A DNA stretch of 64,000 bases from Chryseobacterium sp. Its GTDB lineage: Bacteria; Bacteroidota; Bacteroidia; Flavobacteriales; Weeksellaceae. The notes under the pieces are model-generated. The model did no database searches, was not told the DNA's origin, and saw only the letters and a program-made list of their open reading frames with translations. How positions within the stretch are numbered: position 1 is the first letter of the stretch; each line of letters opens with the position of its first letter. The translations under genes and the position numbers were made by a program. Below, one piece after another: positions 9,148 to 17,657 of this stretch. The DNA lies in contig NZ_VOXE01000001.1 of NCBI RefSeq assembly GCF_008014695.1, positions 766,627-830,626 on the forward strand. Reading direction: 5' to 3'.

Positions 9148-10722
9148 TTAACCCATGCCTATTTTCTCCTGTTGCAGATCCAAAAGCCTTAAGTGTTTGC
9201 GGATAATTTCTTCGTCGAGAAGCAGTTCCTGGCGGTTTTTATTGATGAGCCATTGCCGCTGGGCCTCAAGAATATCCTTATAGATTTTTTCATATTCGCC
9301 ATAATTGAAGATGATTTCGGAACTGTTCAAACGGGTTTCCCAGGCCTGCAACTGATCTTTCAGCACCGGAAACTTTTCGAGTTTTTCCGGGTACTCTTTA
9401 CGGATTTTATCAACGGCAATTTTCGCCAGTTCAATTTGGATTTCACTGTCGATCTGTTTCGCCGGTTTTGTAAAATCAGGATCCTGTATTTTAAACCGTT
9501 CAATCAGCAAAGGCAACGTGAGTCCCTGAACAACCAAAGTCAATAGGATGACTACAAAAGTGATGAACAAAATTAAATTCCGCTGCGGGAACGGGCTTCC
9601 GTCTTCCAAAGTCAGGGGAATTGAAAGTGCGGCAGCCAGGGAAACCACGCCGCGCATTCCGCTCCATCCCATAATCACCGGCGTTTTCCAACTCGGCATT
9701 TGCGGGTCGGCCACCGAAATGAAGTTTCTCATAACCACTGTGGTGATAACTGCCATATATGCGGCGAAGAAACGCACCACGATCAGCACGACCGTAACCA
9801 GCACTCCATATCCGAAAGCGGTATAAATGCTGGTCTCGCCCATTCCGCCTACAATTTGTGGCAAATTCAGGCCAATCAGCATAAATACGAGACCGTTGAG
9901 CAGGAAACAGAAACTTTCCCAGACATTTACGGTGCGGAGCCGCGCAGAACTGGAGAGGAAAGTATGGCTTCGGTTAGAAAGAAACAAGCCTCCGCTAACC
10001 ACGGCGAGTATTCCGGATGCGTGCAGTTCTTCGGCGGTGATGTACATAATGAAAGGGGTCATCAACGTCAGGATGATATCCATATTCACATCGGTGGGCA
10101 AAAGCTTATGCAATTTCATAAAGATGAAAGCAATTAAAGTCCCGATCGCGACTCCACCCAGACACATCCAGACAAAACTTCCTGCAGCATCCTGCCAAAT
10201 AAATTGTCCTGTTGCCGTTGCGACCATCGCAAAACGGAAGATGATCAGGGATGATGCATCATTCAGCAGACTTTCGCCTTCCAGAATTGAAGAGAAACGT
10301 TTCGGGATCTTCACAAATTTCAGAATGGCTCCAGCGCTTACCGCATCGGGAGGGGAAACAATTCCGCCGAGTAAAAAACCCAGAGCCAGAGAAAATCCGG
10401 GTATAAAATAATTGGCCACCAAACCTACAGATAAGGCCGTGAAAAATACCACGACAAAAGCAAAACTGAAAATGATCCGGCGCCAGCGCCAAAGTTCTTT
10501 CCAGGAGGTATTCCAGGCGGCTTCATACAGCAAAGGCGGCAGAAAAATCAAAAATATCAGTTCCGGCTCCACATGAACCACCGGAATTCCGGGAATAAAA
10601 CTGATTCCGAGGCCGGCGAAAACCAATAATATGGGATATGCCACTTTAATTTTATTGGCCAGCATGATCAGAAGCACGATGATGCCTACAATCACCAGAA
10701 AAAAGATAAAGTTTTGAAGCAT
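9148..10722 (-). CDS. Na+/H+ antiporter, CPA1 family
   Basis: This 524-residue inner membrane antiporter exchanges protons for Na+ (possibly K+) and so serves pH and salt homeostasis. About twelve hydrophobic helices occupy residues 1-420. The CPA1 ion-binding motif LEGESLLNDASSLI (ND pair near residues 154-155) is present, preceded by GGIVSPPDAVSAGAI. A hydrophilic cytoplasmic tail of about 100 residues, rich in Glu, Lys and Gln, ends the protein. It stands alone in its orientation block, with no obvious regulator. Confidence 0.9.
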   Translation of the reverse strand: MLQNFIFFLVIVGIIVLLIMLANKIKVAYPILLVFAGLGISFIPGIPVVHVEPELIFLIFLPPLLYEAAWNTSWKELWRWRRIIFSFAFVVVFFTALSVGLVANYFIPGFSLALGFLLGGIVSPPDAVSAGAILKFVKIPKRFSSILEGESLLNDASSLIIFRFAMVATATGQFIWQDAAGSFVWMCLGGVAIGTLIAFIFMKLHKLLPTDVNMDIILTLMTPFIMYITAEELHASGILAVVSGGLFLSNRSHTFLSSSARLRTVNVWESFCFLLNGLVFMLIGLNLPQIVGGMGETSIYTAFGYGVLVTVVLIVVRFFAAYMAVITTVVMRNFISVADPQMPSWKTPVIMGWSGMRGVVSLAAALSIPLTLEDGSPFPQRNLILFITFVVILLTLVVQGLTLPLLIERFKIQDPDFTKPAKQIDSEIQIELAKIAVDKIRKEYPEKLEKFPVLKDQLQAWETRLNSSEIIFNYGEYEKIYKDILEAQRQWLINKNRQELLLDEEIIRKHLRLLDLQQEKIGMG

Positions 10723-10744
10723 AAGTATGAATCTGGATTAAAGT

Positions 10745-10797
10745 TAAAAAAATCTTTGCTTCATTTGCTTTTTATCACAAACTCAACAAAGATTTTT
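10745..10797 (-). terminator. Probable terminator after the alcohol dehydrogenase gene
   Basis: On the minus strand, an 11-bp stem (AAAAATCTTTG with CAAAGATTTTT) encloses a loop of about 29 nt and runs into seven T residues. It starts about 27 nt past the stop. The large loop lowers confidence. Confidence 0.5.
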
Positions 10798-10823
10798 AAA
10801 TTATTTAAAAAGGTGAGCGTTTA

Positions 10824-11882
10824 TCAGGCCAGAGACTTCATATCGATCACGAAACGGTATTTCACGTCGCTTTTCAGCATTCTTCCGTAAGCCTCGTTGA
10901 TGTCCTGCATCTTGATGATTTCAATTTCAGAAGTGATTCCTTTTTCACCACAGAAATCAAGCATTTCCTGGGTTTCTTTGATGCCGCCAATTACAGAGCC
11001 GGCTACTGATTTACGTCCCAGAATCATCGGAACCGTATTCAGCATATCTTCCATTTTCCCAAGATAGCCCACCAAAACTAGCGTTCCGCTGATACCGAGT
11101 GTTGCAATGTATGGATTGATGTCGTGGTCGTAAGGAACCGTATCAATAATCAGATCGAATTTTCCTTTTACTGCGTTCATTTCGTTTTCGTAAGTGGAAA
11201 TCACCACTGAATCGGCGCCTAAATCCATGGCATCCTGAATCTTATCAGGACTACGGGAAAATAAAGTCACTTCTGCTCCCATTCCTTTTGCGAGCTTTAC
11301 AGCCATGTGTCCGAGACCGCCCAATCCAACTACAGCTACCTTGCTGCCTTCCGTAACATTCCAGTGCCTCAAAGGGGAATAGGTGGTAATACCGGCGCAC
11401 AGAAGCGGCGCTGTTGCTGCCAAATCCAGGTTTTCAGGGATTTTCAAAACAAAATCCTCATCCACAACCACGGTTTGGGAATATCCGCCGTACGTTCTCT
11501 GGTTCGCCATATAGCGGTCGGGACTGTTATACGTTCCTGTGAATCCGTTCATGCAGTATTGCTCCAGATCTTTTTTACAGCTTTCGCATTCTCTGCATGA
11601 ATCTACCATACATCCTACACCTGCCAGATCGCCGACTTTAAATTTGGTGACTTCCGGACCTACTTTCGTAATTTTTCCTATGATTTCATGGCCGGGAACT
11701 GCAGGATAAACCGATCCGCCCCAGTCGTTTCTGGCGGTGTGCAGGTCACTGTGACATACGCCACAATACAGAATATCAATTTCAACATCGTTGGGCTGAA
11801 CTTCGCGACGCATAATCGTCATTTCCTGTAAATCTTTATCTTTAGCTTCGGTTCCGAAGGCTTTTACGTGTGTTAGACTCAT
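10824..11882 (-). CDS. Zinc-dependent NAD(P) alcohol dehydrogenase (YahK/CAD-like)
   Basis: The 352-residue cytoplasmic medium-chain dehydrogenase probably reduces aldehydes to alcohols with NADPH, as YahK and cinnamyl alcohol dehydrogenases do. The catalytic zinc site is visible (CGVCHSDLH, then GHEIIGKI). The four-cysteine structural zinc lobe is CRECESCKKDLEQYC, and the Rossmann motif is GLGGLGHMAVKLAKGMGAEV. Length is typical. A perfect -7 box lies 28 nt upstream of the ATG. The physiological substrate cannot be read from the sequence. Confidence 0.9.
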   Translation of the reverse strand: MSLTHVKAFGTEAKDKDLQEMTIMRREVQPNDVEIDILYCGVCHSDLHTARNDWGGSVYPAVPGHEIIGKITKVGPEVTKFKVGDLAGVGCMVDSCRECESCKKDLEQYCMNGFTGTYNSPDRYMANQRTYGGYSQTVVVDEDFVLKIPENLDLAATAPLLCAGITTYSPLRHWNVTEGSKVAVVGLGGLGHMAVKLAKGMGAEVTLFSRSPDKIQDAMDLGADSVVISTYENEMNAVKGKFDLIIDTVPYDHDINPYIATLGISGTLVLVGYLGKMEDMLNTVPMILGRKSVAGSVIGGIKETQEMLDFCGEKGITSEIEIIKMQDINEAYGRMLKSDVKYRFVIDMKSLA

Positions 11883-11909
11883 ACTGTTTCTCTAATTTTT
11901 AATGAATGT

Positions 11910-11917
11910 CAAATTTA
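11910..11917 (-). promoter_or_regulatory. -7 promoter box of the alcohol dehydrogenase gene
   Basis: TAAATTTG on the minus strand matches TAnnTTTG exactly, 28 nt before the start codon. No clear TTTG element is seen upstream. Confidence 0.45.
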
Positions 11918-12005
11918 AGATAAAGGAAATAGAACACGCCAGAAACTGTCTTTTATTTTGATAGACATTCTATATCCTTTTCATTCATGAAGTCATCACC
12001 GGCAG

Positions 12006-12527
12006 TTATTTTGTAAGAATTTTTTCAAAAGCCATTCTTTCTCCGCCACTTACGTACACTTTTCCGCAATAGGTATAATGAAGCTTTTCGAGAATGGCAA
12101 GCATGGGATTATTATCGAAATTGGTATCCACTTTAATGCTGAAGACCTCATTCTTTACAGCATAATCTTCAAATAGCCGGAACATTTCCTTGATCACTCC
12201 CTTTCCGCGGAAATCCTCGGACACTGCGACCCGGTGAATCACCAAAAAGTTTCCGTCTGAAAGCCATTTTCCGTCGATGCTGCTGTACGCAGGTTCATCA
12301 TTAAAAATTAAGGCGGAATATGCAACAGTCTCCTCTCCGTTTTCAAGCACAAAGCCTGCTCCTTTTGCGATATCATTCTCTATCGTTTCCGGATTCGGGT
12401 AACCGTTCTGCCATTGAAGACTGCCGTCGATTCTGCGTTTTTCTATGGCCTGTTGCAGGATCTCCCAGATTTTTGGCGCATCAGTTGGGTTTGCTTTTCT
12501 TAATGTAAATTTCAGGTCTTGTGCCAT
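12006..12527 (-). CDS. GNAT family N-acetyltransferase
   Basis: The 173-residue protein has the GNAT fold order: an N-terminal beta-helix start (FTLRKANPTDAPKIWEIL), the acetyl-CoA motif A (IHRVAVSEDFRGKGVIKEMF, residues about 101-120, with the R/Q-x-x-G-x-G/A type loop RGKGV), and a C-terminal motif B region (LEKLHYTYCGKVYV). It should transfer an acetyl group to an amine; whether that is a small molecule or a protein is unknown. A TAGTTTTG box at 12544-12551 on the minus strand is the likely -7 element. It is probably monocistronic. Confidence 0.85.
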   Translation of the reverse strand: MAQDLKFTLRKANPTDAPKIWEILQQAIEKRRIDGSLQWQNGYPNPETIENDIAKGAGFVLENGEETVAYSALIFNDEPAYSSIDGKWLSDGNFLVIHRVAVSEDFRGKGVIKEMFRLFEDYAVKNEVFSIKVDTNFDNNPMLAILEKLHYTYCGKVYVSGGERMAFEKILTK

Positions 12528-12608
12528 TATTTCTGTATTTGATCAAAACTAATAATAAATAATAAAATGGGATTACGTACCGAAATAAGTTATTATTAAA
12601 TCATCATT

Positions 12609-12644
12609 AAAAAAAGCCGGATCCAATTGAATTGGATCCGGCTT
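12609..12644 (-). terminator. Terminator of the DUF2007 gene
   Basis: Perfect 15-nt inverted repeats (12614-12628 and 12630-12644, AAGCCGGATCCAATT and its complement) are followed on the minus strand by a T run. It lies 27 nt past the stop of the DUF2007 gene and also overlaps the promoter-side region of the acetyltransferase gene. Confidence 0.85.
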
Positions 12645-12670
12645 CTGTAAAACGAAAATTTAAATTATGC

Positions 12671-12928
12671 TCAATTATTTAAACTGTTGTGAAGATCTAA
12701 ATCGGTTTCCTTTAAATAGGCATCAATCACTTCAAAAGCTTTCTGTTCGTCCGGCAAGTTTACCATCAGTTTCACCGTATTTGCGGTGGGCGTGGTGGTA
12801 AAAGACATGTACTTATCATTTAAAAAACTTACAATATTCTGGGCATCCAGTTTTGATTTGATCAATTGAATTTCTGACGGTTTGTCGCTTTCAAAAACAG
12901 CGACTCTAGTTTCTCTTTCCATATTCAT
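12671..12928 (-). CDS. DUF2007-like putative signal-transducing protein
   Basis: This small cytoplasmic protein (85 residues from the ATG at 12928) resembles DUF2007 proteins. It has a ferredoxin-like pattern with a stress on position-specific hydrophobics: VAVFESDKPSEIQLIKSKLD, then VKLMVNLPDEQKAFEVIDAYL. The longer frame to 13006 adds 26 residues that run through a TACATTTA promoter-like box, so the internal ATG is preferred. The function of the family is not established. A strong terminator follows. It may be read with the lat gene upstream or on its own. Confidence 0.65.
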   Translation of the reverse strand: MNMERETRVAVFESDKPSEIQLIKSKLDAQNIVSFLNDKYMSFTTTPTANTVKLMVNLPDEQKAFEVIDAYLKETDLDLHNSLNN

Positions 12929-13044
12929 TTCTATTTTGATTCCTAAATGTACAAAAAAAATACGAATTTCAATGTGAACTTTTCTTAAAACTGGTTCAGT
13001 TTGCAAGAAAAAACTTCCGTAAAAGCTGATTAATGCAGTGAATT

Positions 13045-14379
13045 TTAAATCTTTGCAATATTGGCAGTAATTTTATCGAGCGCCATCTGAATTTCTTCTT
13101 TCGTCACATTCAAATGCGGACGGAAACGGATCGCACGGTCGCCACACGCCAAAATAATCAATCCATCGTCATAGAGGATTTCCCGCAGTCGGTCGCGTTC
13201 TGCACCAGTTGGCAAATCGATCGCGCACATTAAGCCGCGCCCTCTCGCATTGGAAATTTTCTCCGGGAACTGCTGTTCCACATTTTTCAGACCTTCCAAC
13301 AGATAATCACCAACGATTCTGGCGTTCTCTACCAGATCTTCCTTCTCAATCACCTCTAAAATCATCTGAAGGCGCAGCATATCCACAAAATTCCCGCCGA
13401 AAGTGGAATTGATCCTGGAACTTTCTCTGAATACATTATGTGGAACTTCGTCGAATTTTTCTTTATTGGCCAAAATTCCGCAGACCTGGGTTTTTTTACC
13501 GAATGAAATAACATCGGGAACTACACTGAAATGTTGGAAAGCCCACATTTTGCCTGTGAGGCCGATTCCGGTCTGTACTTCATCAAAGATGAGCAATACT
13601 TCATTCTCATCACAAATTTTTCTAAGACCAACGAAAAATTCATCGCGGAAGTGGTGATCCCCTCCTTCAGCCTGAATCGGTTCAATAATGATACAAGCAA
13701 CCTGATCAGGATTCGTTAAAATCGCTTCCTGAATATGCAGAAGTGCAAGATTTTCATTTTTTATGGTTTCTTCCAGATTCTCCTCTGTCACCGGGAAATT
13801 CAGATGAGGATTGATGATTCTAGGCCAGTCGAATTTCGGGAAATACTGATATTTTCTCGGATCAGATGTATTGGTTAAACTTAAAGTATAACCGCTTCTG
13901 CCGTGGAAAGCCTGCTTGAAATGAATGCAGATTCCGGCTTCCAGATTGAGTCCTTTTTCAAAATTCTTACGTGTTTTCCAGTCGAAACATGCCTTCATCG
14001 CATTTTCTACGGCCATAGTTCCACCTTCAATAAAGAACGCATACTGCAGTTCTGCCGGAATCGCAACTCTAGCAAAAACGTCTGTAAAGTCGGCAAATTC
14101 CTGAGAATACACATCAGCCAAAGTCGGCTTGTTGACGGCCATTCTTCCAAGCCAGGCCGATTTTTCCATTAAATACGGATGATTATAGCCGATTGATGCG
14201 GAAGCAAACATCGAAAACATGTCGAGAAAATCCCGTCCGGAATTCCGGTCATGAATCCAGCTTCCATGGGATTTTTCGAAATCCATGACGAAATCGAATC
14301 CGTCGGCAAGAAGATGTTTTGAAAGGGTTTCTTTTACTTTATTGGTAGTTTGTGGGTGAGAAGCAATTGCGTCGTTCAT
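13045..14379 (-). CDS. lat: L-lysine 6-transaminase (lysine epsilon-aminotransferase)
   Basis: The 444-residue class III PLP aminotransferase matches lysine 6-aminotransferases over its length. It has the family-specific N-terminal region (FDFVMDFEKSHGSWIHDRNS), FFIEGGTMAVENAMKACFDW, the PLP aspartate motif (LIFDEVQTGIGLTG) and the Schiff-base lysine in SFGKKTQVCG. It moves the epsilon-amino group of lysine to 2-oxoglutarate, giving 2-aminoadipate 6-semialdehyde, which cyclises to piperideine-6-carboxylate. The gene upstream encodes the matching dehydrogenase, so the pair forms a lysine-to-2-aminoadipate route as described in Flavobacterium lutescens. Confidence 0.9.
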   Translation of the reverse strand: MNDAIASHPQTTNKVKETLSKHLLADGFDFVMDFEKSHGSWIHDRNSGRDFLDMFSMFASASIGYNHPYLMEKSAWLGRMAVNKPTLADVYSQEFADFTDVFARVAIPAELQYAFFIEGGTMAVENAMKACFDWKTRKNFEKGLNLEAGICIHFKQAFHGRSGYTLSLTNTSDPRKYQYFPKFDWPRIINPHLNFPVTEENLEETIKNENLALLHIQEAILTNPDQVACIIIEPIQAEGGDHHFRDEFFVGLRKICDENEVLLIFDEVQTGIGLTGKMWAFQHFSVVPDVISFGKKTQVCGILANKEKFDEVPHNVFRESSRINSTFGGNFVDMLRLQMILEVIEKEDLVENARIVGDYLLEGLKNVEQQFPEKISNARGRGLMCAIDLPTGAERDRLREILYDDGLIILACGDRAIRFRPHLNVTKEEIQMALDKITANIAKI

Positions 14380-14401
14380 ATTGTGAAGGGTTAAGTGTTA
14401 G

Positions 14402-14432
14402 AATCAGATTTCAAACATGATAAAATCTGATT
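14402..14432. repeat. Inverted repeat between pcd and lat
   Basis: The 10-bp arms AATCAGATTT (14402-14411) and AAATCTGATT (14423-14432) are separated by 11 nt. It lies between the pcd stop and the lat start. The T-rich run lies on the plus-strand side only, so it is not a good terminator for pcd. An operator or mRNA-processing hairpin is possible. Confidence 0.5.
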
Positions 14433-14453
14433 TATTTTATTTTTTTATGGATA

Positions 14454-16004
14454 TTACAGATCGAATTTAATTCCCTGCGCCAATGGCAGACTCGTGGTGT
14501 AGTTGATTGTATTGGTCTGTCGGCGCATATAATATTTCCATACATCCGATCCCGATTCGCGGCCGCCGCCTGTTTCTTTTTCGCCGCCGAAAGCACCGCC
14601 GATTTCCGCACCGGAAGTTCCGATATTTACGTTCGCAATCCCGCAGTCTGATCCTGATTGGGAAAGAAAAAGTTCCGCCTCACGTAGATTCTGGGTCATA
14701 ATTGCAGAACTCAATCCTTGCGGAACATCGTTCTGCAATGCGATGGCTTCGTCTAAAGTACTGTATTTAATCAGATATAAAATCGGGGCGAAAGTTTCGT
14801 GCTGAACGATTTCATAAGAATTTTCAACTTCGGCGATACACGGTTTCACATAACAACCTGATTCGTAGTTGGCGCCTTCTAAAAGTCCGCCTTCAACAGC
14901 GAATTTTCCGCCTTCTTTTTTGCATTTTTTAATGGAATCGAGATACTGTTTTACTGCATCCTGATCGATTAACGGTCCAACATGGTTGTTTTCATCCAGA
15001 GGATTTCCTATTTTCAGCTGTCCGTACGCTTTTACAAGACGGTTTTTCACTTCATCGTAAACAGAATCGTGAATGATCAGACGCCTTGTGGAAGTACATC
15101 TTTGTCCGGCTGTTCCCACTGCGCCGAAGACCGCACCGATAATGGACATGTCGAGATCTGCATTTTCGGTAATGATAATGGCGTTGTTCCCGCCCAACTC
15201 GAGAATTGATTTCCCGAACCGTTCTGCCACATTTTTCCCGACAATTCTGCCGACTCTGGTTGACCCTGTAAAGGAAATCAGTGCGACATTTTTATCATTC
15301 ACGAGCAATTCCCCAATTCTATGGTCGCCCACGATCATTGTAGAAATTCCTTCGGGGAGATTATTTTCTTTTAAGACTTCATTAATGATGTTCTGGCAGG
15401 CAATAGCGCAAAGCGGTGTTTTCTCTGATGGTTTCCAAACCGTTACATTTCCGCAGATCCACGAAAGAGCAGTATTCCAGGCCCAAACTGCTACCGGAAA
15501 ATTAAAGGCCGAAATAATCCCAACAATTCCAAGCGGATGGTACTGTTCGTACATCCGGTGACCCGGTCTTTCAGAATGCATGGTGTAACCGTGCAACTGG
15601 CGTGAAAGACCTACGGCATAATCACAGATATCGATCATTTCCTGAACTTCGCCCAGACCTTCCTGGAGCGATTTTCCCATTTCGTAGGACACCAGTTTTC
15701 CCAGATCATCTTTATATTCCCGAAGCTTCAGCCCGAACTGGCGAACCATTTCGCCGCGTTTTGGAGAAGGAATCATGCGGAATTCCTTAAATGCTGCTTT
15801 AGCAGTCTCAATGACTTTGCTGTAATCATCAGCATCAGCTGTTTTTATCTTTGCAATGAGTTTACCGTCGGTAGGCGAATAACTTTCCAGAAGGTCGCCT
15901 CCGGCAAAATATTTCCCTCCTGAAGAGACTCCTTTGTTTTCTTTTGAAATTCCTAAATTTTTAAGCGATTTTTCGATACCGTAATCGTTGTTTTTTTTGG
16001 ACAT
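14454..16004 (-). CDS. pcd: Piperideine-6-carboxylate / aminoadipate-semialdehyde dehydrogenase (ALDH7 type)
   Basis: The 516-residue NAD-dependent aldehyde dehydrogenase belongs to the antiquitin (ALDH7) group. It has SERPGHRMYEQYHPLGIVG and the SAFNFPVAVWAWN stretch (catalytic Asn), WKPSEKTPLCA, the glycine motif FTGSTRVGRIVG, catalytic Glu in LELGGNNAI and catalytic Cys in GTAGQRCTSTRR. It oxidises aminoadipate semialdehyde to 2-aminoadipate, the step after Lat, whose gene lies 74 nt downstream on the same strand. The family assignment is strong; pathway assignment rests on the gene pair. Confidence 0.88.
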   Translation of the reverse strand: MSKKNNDYGIEKSLKNLGISKENKGVSSGGKYFAGGDLLESYSPTDGKLIAKIKTADADDYSKVIETAKAAFKEFRMIPSPKRGEMVRQFGLKLREYKDDLGKLVSYEMGKSLQEGLGEVQEMIDICDYAVGLSRQLHGYTMHSERPGHRMYEQYHPLGIVGIISAFNFPVAVWAWNTALSWICGNVTVWKPSEKTPLCAIACQNIINEVLKENNLPEGISTMIVGDHRIGELLVNDKNVALISFTGSTRVGRIVGKNVAERFGKSILELGGNNAIIITENADLDMSIIGAVFGAVGTAGQRCTSTRRLIIHDSVYDEVKNRLVKAYGQLKIGNPLDENNHVGPLIDQDAVKQYLDSIKKCKKEGGKFAVEGGLLEGANYESGCYVKPCIAEVENSYEIVQHETFAPILYLIKYSTLDEAIALQNDVPQGLSSAIMTQNLREAELFLSQSGSDCGIANVNIGTSGAEIGGAFGGEKETGGGRESGSDVWKYYMRRQTNTINYTTSLPLAQGIKFDL

Positions 16005-16176
16005 ACATCTAAATTTGAGTGTGCTTAAAGGTAAGAATTTCGTACAGATCTGACGGGCTGTTCAAGCACTTTTACCAAAAATTTAACATTTTATTATTGT
16101 CAGGACAGCAAAACCCATCCATTCACTGAGGATCTTATATTCTGCCAAAAGTATTTTCGAATTCAGGATATATAAT

Positions 16177-16184
16177 TATATTTG
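16177..16184 (+). promoter_or_regulatory. -7 promoter box of the small membrane protein gene
   Basis: TATATTTG is a perfect TAnnTTTG match 13 nt before the ATG at 16198. A TTTTCG near 16153-16158 could stand for the upstream element. The transcript leader would be about 9 nt. Confidence 0.55.
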
Positions 16185-16197
16185 AAAAAAGTTTAAA

Positions 16198-16362
16198 ATG
16201 ACCCCACAACATCCCGAAACCGACCGGAATTCGAAATTCAAGAAGTGGTTTAAACGTGTAGGAATCGGCGGACTGATTTTTTTTACGCTGAAAGGAATTG
16301 CCTGGCTATTTGTTTTTTATTTCGGCGCTGAAATGTTCAATGACTGCTCGGGACACCAATAA
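16198..16362 (+). CDS. Small single-helix membrane protein (54 residues)
   Basis: ATG at 16198 to TAA 16360-16362 encodes 54 residues. A polar N-terminus (about 20 residues, basic just before the helix: FKKWFKR) precedes one membrane helix (GLIFFTLKGIAWLFVFYF) and a short tail with Cys50. The positive-inside rule puts the N-terminus in the cytoplasm. A perfect promoter box sits 13 nt upstream. I do not recognise a characterised family. It converges on the ribbon-helix-helix gene with 12 nt between the stops. Confidence 0.6.
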   Translation: MTPQHPETDRNSKFKKWFKRVGIGGLIFFTLKGIAWLFVFYFGAEMFNDCSGHQ

Positions 16363-16374
16363 AAAAGGCAGAGA

Positions 16375-16575
16375 TCACTCTTTGCCTTTGCTGTTTTTTT
16401 TAAGATCTGGTTTTTCCTCACTTTCGCCTTTCTTTTTCCTCCCGGAGTTTATCAGGCTTTCGTGAAGCAGGAATTCGATCTGACCATTCACGGAGCGGAA
16501 TTCATCATTGGCCCATTTTTCCAGAAGTTTATACGTGGATTCCTCCATTCTTAGGACAAAACTTTTTTTACTCAT
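16375..16575 (-). CDS. Arc-like ribbon-helix-helix protein
   Basis: The 66-residue protein begins with a beta strand and two helices typical of Arc-type ribbon-helix-helix DNA binders (KSFVLRMEESTYKLLEKWA, then FRSVNGQIEFLLHESL with the GQIE-type second helix). A Lys/Glu/Ser-rich disordered tail of about 20 residues follows. It starts 36 nt after the SPFH gene, in the same orientation, so they may be cotranscribed. Its target and any partner are unknown. No toxin gene is adjacent. Confidence 0.7.
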   Translation of the reverse strand: MSKKSFVLRMEESTYKLLEKWANDEFRSVNGQIEFLLHESLINSGRKKKGESEEKPDLKKNSKGKE

Positions 16576-16611
16576 TTACATTTTACTTTTTAGGAATTTC
16601 CTCTGCTGCAT

Positions 16612-17478
16612 TTAGTTGTAAAGGGTTCCGGCATTTAAAATCGGCTGTGCTGCTTTTTCTCCGCACAATACCACCATCAGGTTGGAAACCATTGCGGCCT
16701 TTCTTTCATCATCCAGTTCCACAATATTTTCTGCAGAAAGTTTTTTCAGTGCCAAATCAACCATTCCCACGGCACCCTCCACAATCTTCGTCCTAGCTGC
16801 AACAATAGCCGTTGCCTGCTGTCTCTGCAGCATAGCGCCGGCAATTTCTGAGGCGTAAGCCAGATGCGAAATGCGGGCTTCCTGAATTACAATTCCCGCT
16901 TTCATGAGGCGTTCAGTTAGTTCCTGCTCCAGTATTGCGTTGATTTTTTCTCCTCCTTCCCGTAAAGTGATGGCAGCGTGTTCATCTTCCAGATTATCAT
17001 ACGGAAAACTCATGGCTAAATGCCTTACTGCGGCTTCACTCTGCATTTTTACAAAATCCATATACCTTTCTACATCAAAAGCTGCTTTGTAAGTATCGCC
17101 TACTTTCCACACAATCACTACTCCTATTTCAATGGGATTACCCATTTTATCGTTTACCTTCAGCGTTTGCCCCTGAAGGTTTTCGGAGCGCAGAGAGATT
17201 TTCTGCGACGAATACAAAGGGTTGATGAAAAACAGACCATTTTCCTTTACCGAACCTACATATTTTCCAAAAAAATTGAGGACGCGGGAATGATTCGGTT
17301 GAATGATCATCAGACCTTTTATGAAAAACGCAAAGGCGATGAAACAGATAATTCCCAGGATTACATAGGTCATATTTTCATCGATTCCGTTAATAAACAG
17401 GTACAAACCCGCTACAAACAACAGGAGACAAATTACCAGAGCAATATATCCGGACATTGGTTTCAGAATTTTTTCCAT
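16612..17478 (-). CDS. SPFH (band 7/stomatin-like) membrane protein
   Basis: The 288-residue protein has two hydrophobic segments at the N-terminus (about residues 10-30 and 37-58). A band 7 domain follows (IIQPNHSRVLNFFGKYVGSV, GVVIVWKVGDTYKAAFDV, AAVRHLAMSFPYD), with a helical C-terminus containing AGIVIQEARISHLAYASEI and ML-QRQQATAIVAART. SPFH proteins form ring-like oligomers that organise membrane microdomains and proteases. The role here is not fixed by context. It is followed by an Arc-like gene. Confidence 0.88.
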   Translation of the reverse strand: MEKILKPMSGYIALVICLLLFVAGLYLFINGIDENMTYVILGIICFIAFAFFIKGLMIIQPNHSRVLNFFGKYVGSVKENGLFFINPLYSSQKISLRSENLQGQTLKVNDKMGNPIEIGVVIVWKVGDTYKAAFDVERYMDFVKMQSEAAVRHLAMSFPYDNLEDEHAAITLREGGEKINAILEQELTERLMKAGIVIQEARISHLAYASEIAGAMLQRQQATAIVAARTKIVEGAVGMVDLALKKLSAENIVELDDERKAAMVSNLMVVLCGEKAAQPILNAGTLYN

Positions 17479-17602
17479 AGTATTGATTTTTAAAATTGAT
17501 ATTAATTTGATATCATAAAGTTATAAATTATTTTAATTATTCTAAAATAATTTTTGAAATAATTTCATCAATTTTTCAATACATAGGAACAACGAAACAG
17601 CC

Positions 17603-17640
17603 AAAAAAACACCCCGAAAGCAATTACTTTCGGGGTGTTT
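17603..17640 (-). terminator. Terminator of the ccsBA gene
   Basis: A 14-bp perfect stem (17607-17620 with 17627-17640, core ACCCCGAAAG/CTTTCGGGGT) and a 6-nt loop are followed on the minus strand by seven T residues. It lies 18 nt past the stop of the gene ending at 17658. Confidence 0.9.
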
Positions 17641-17657
17641 GGATATTTGAAAACCTA

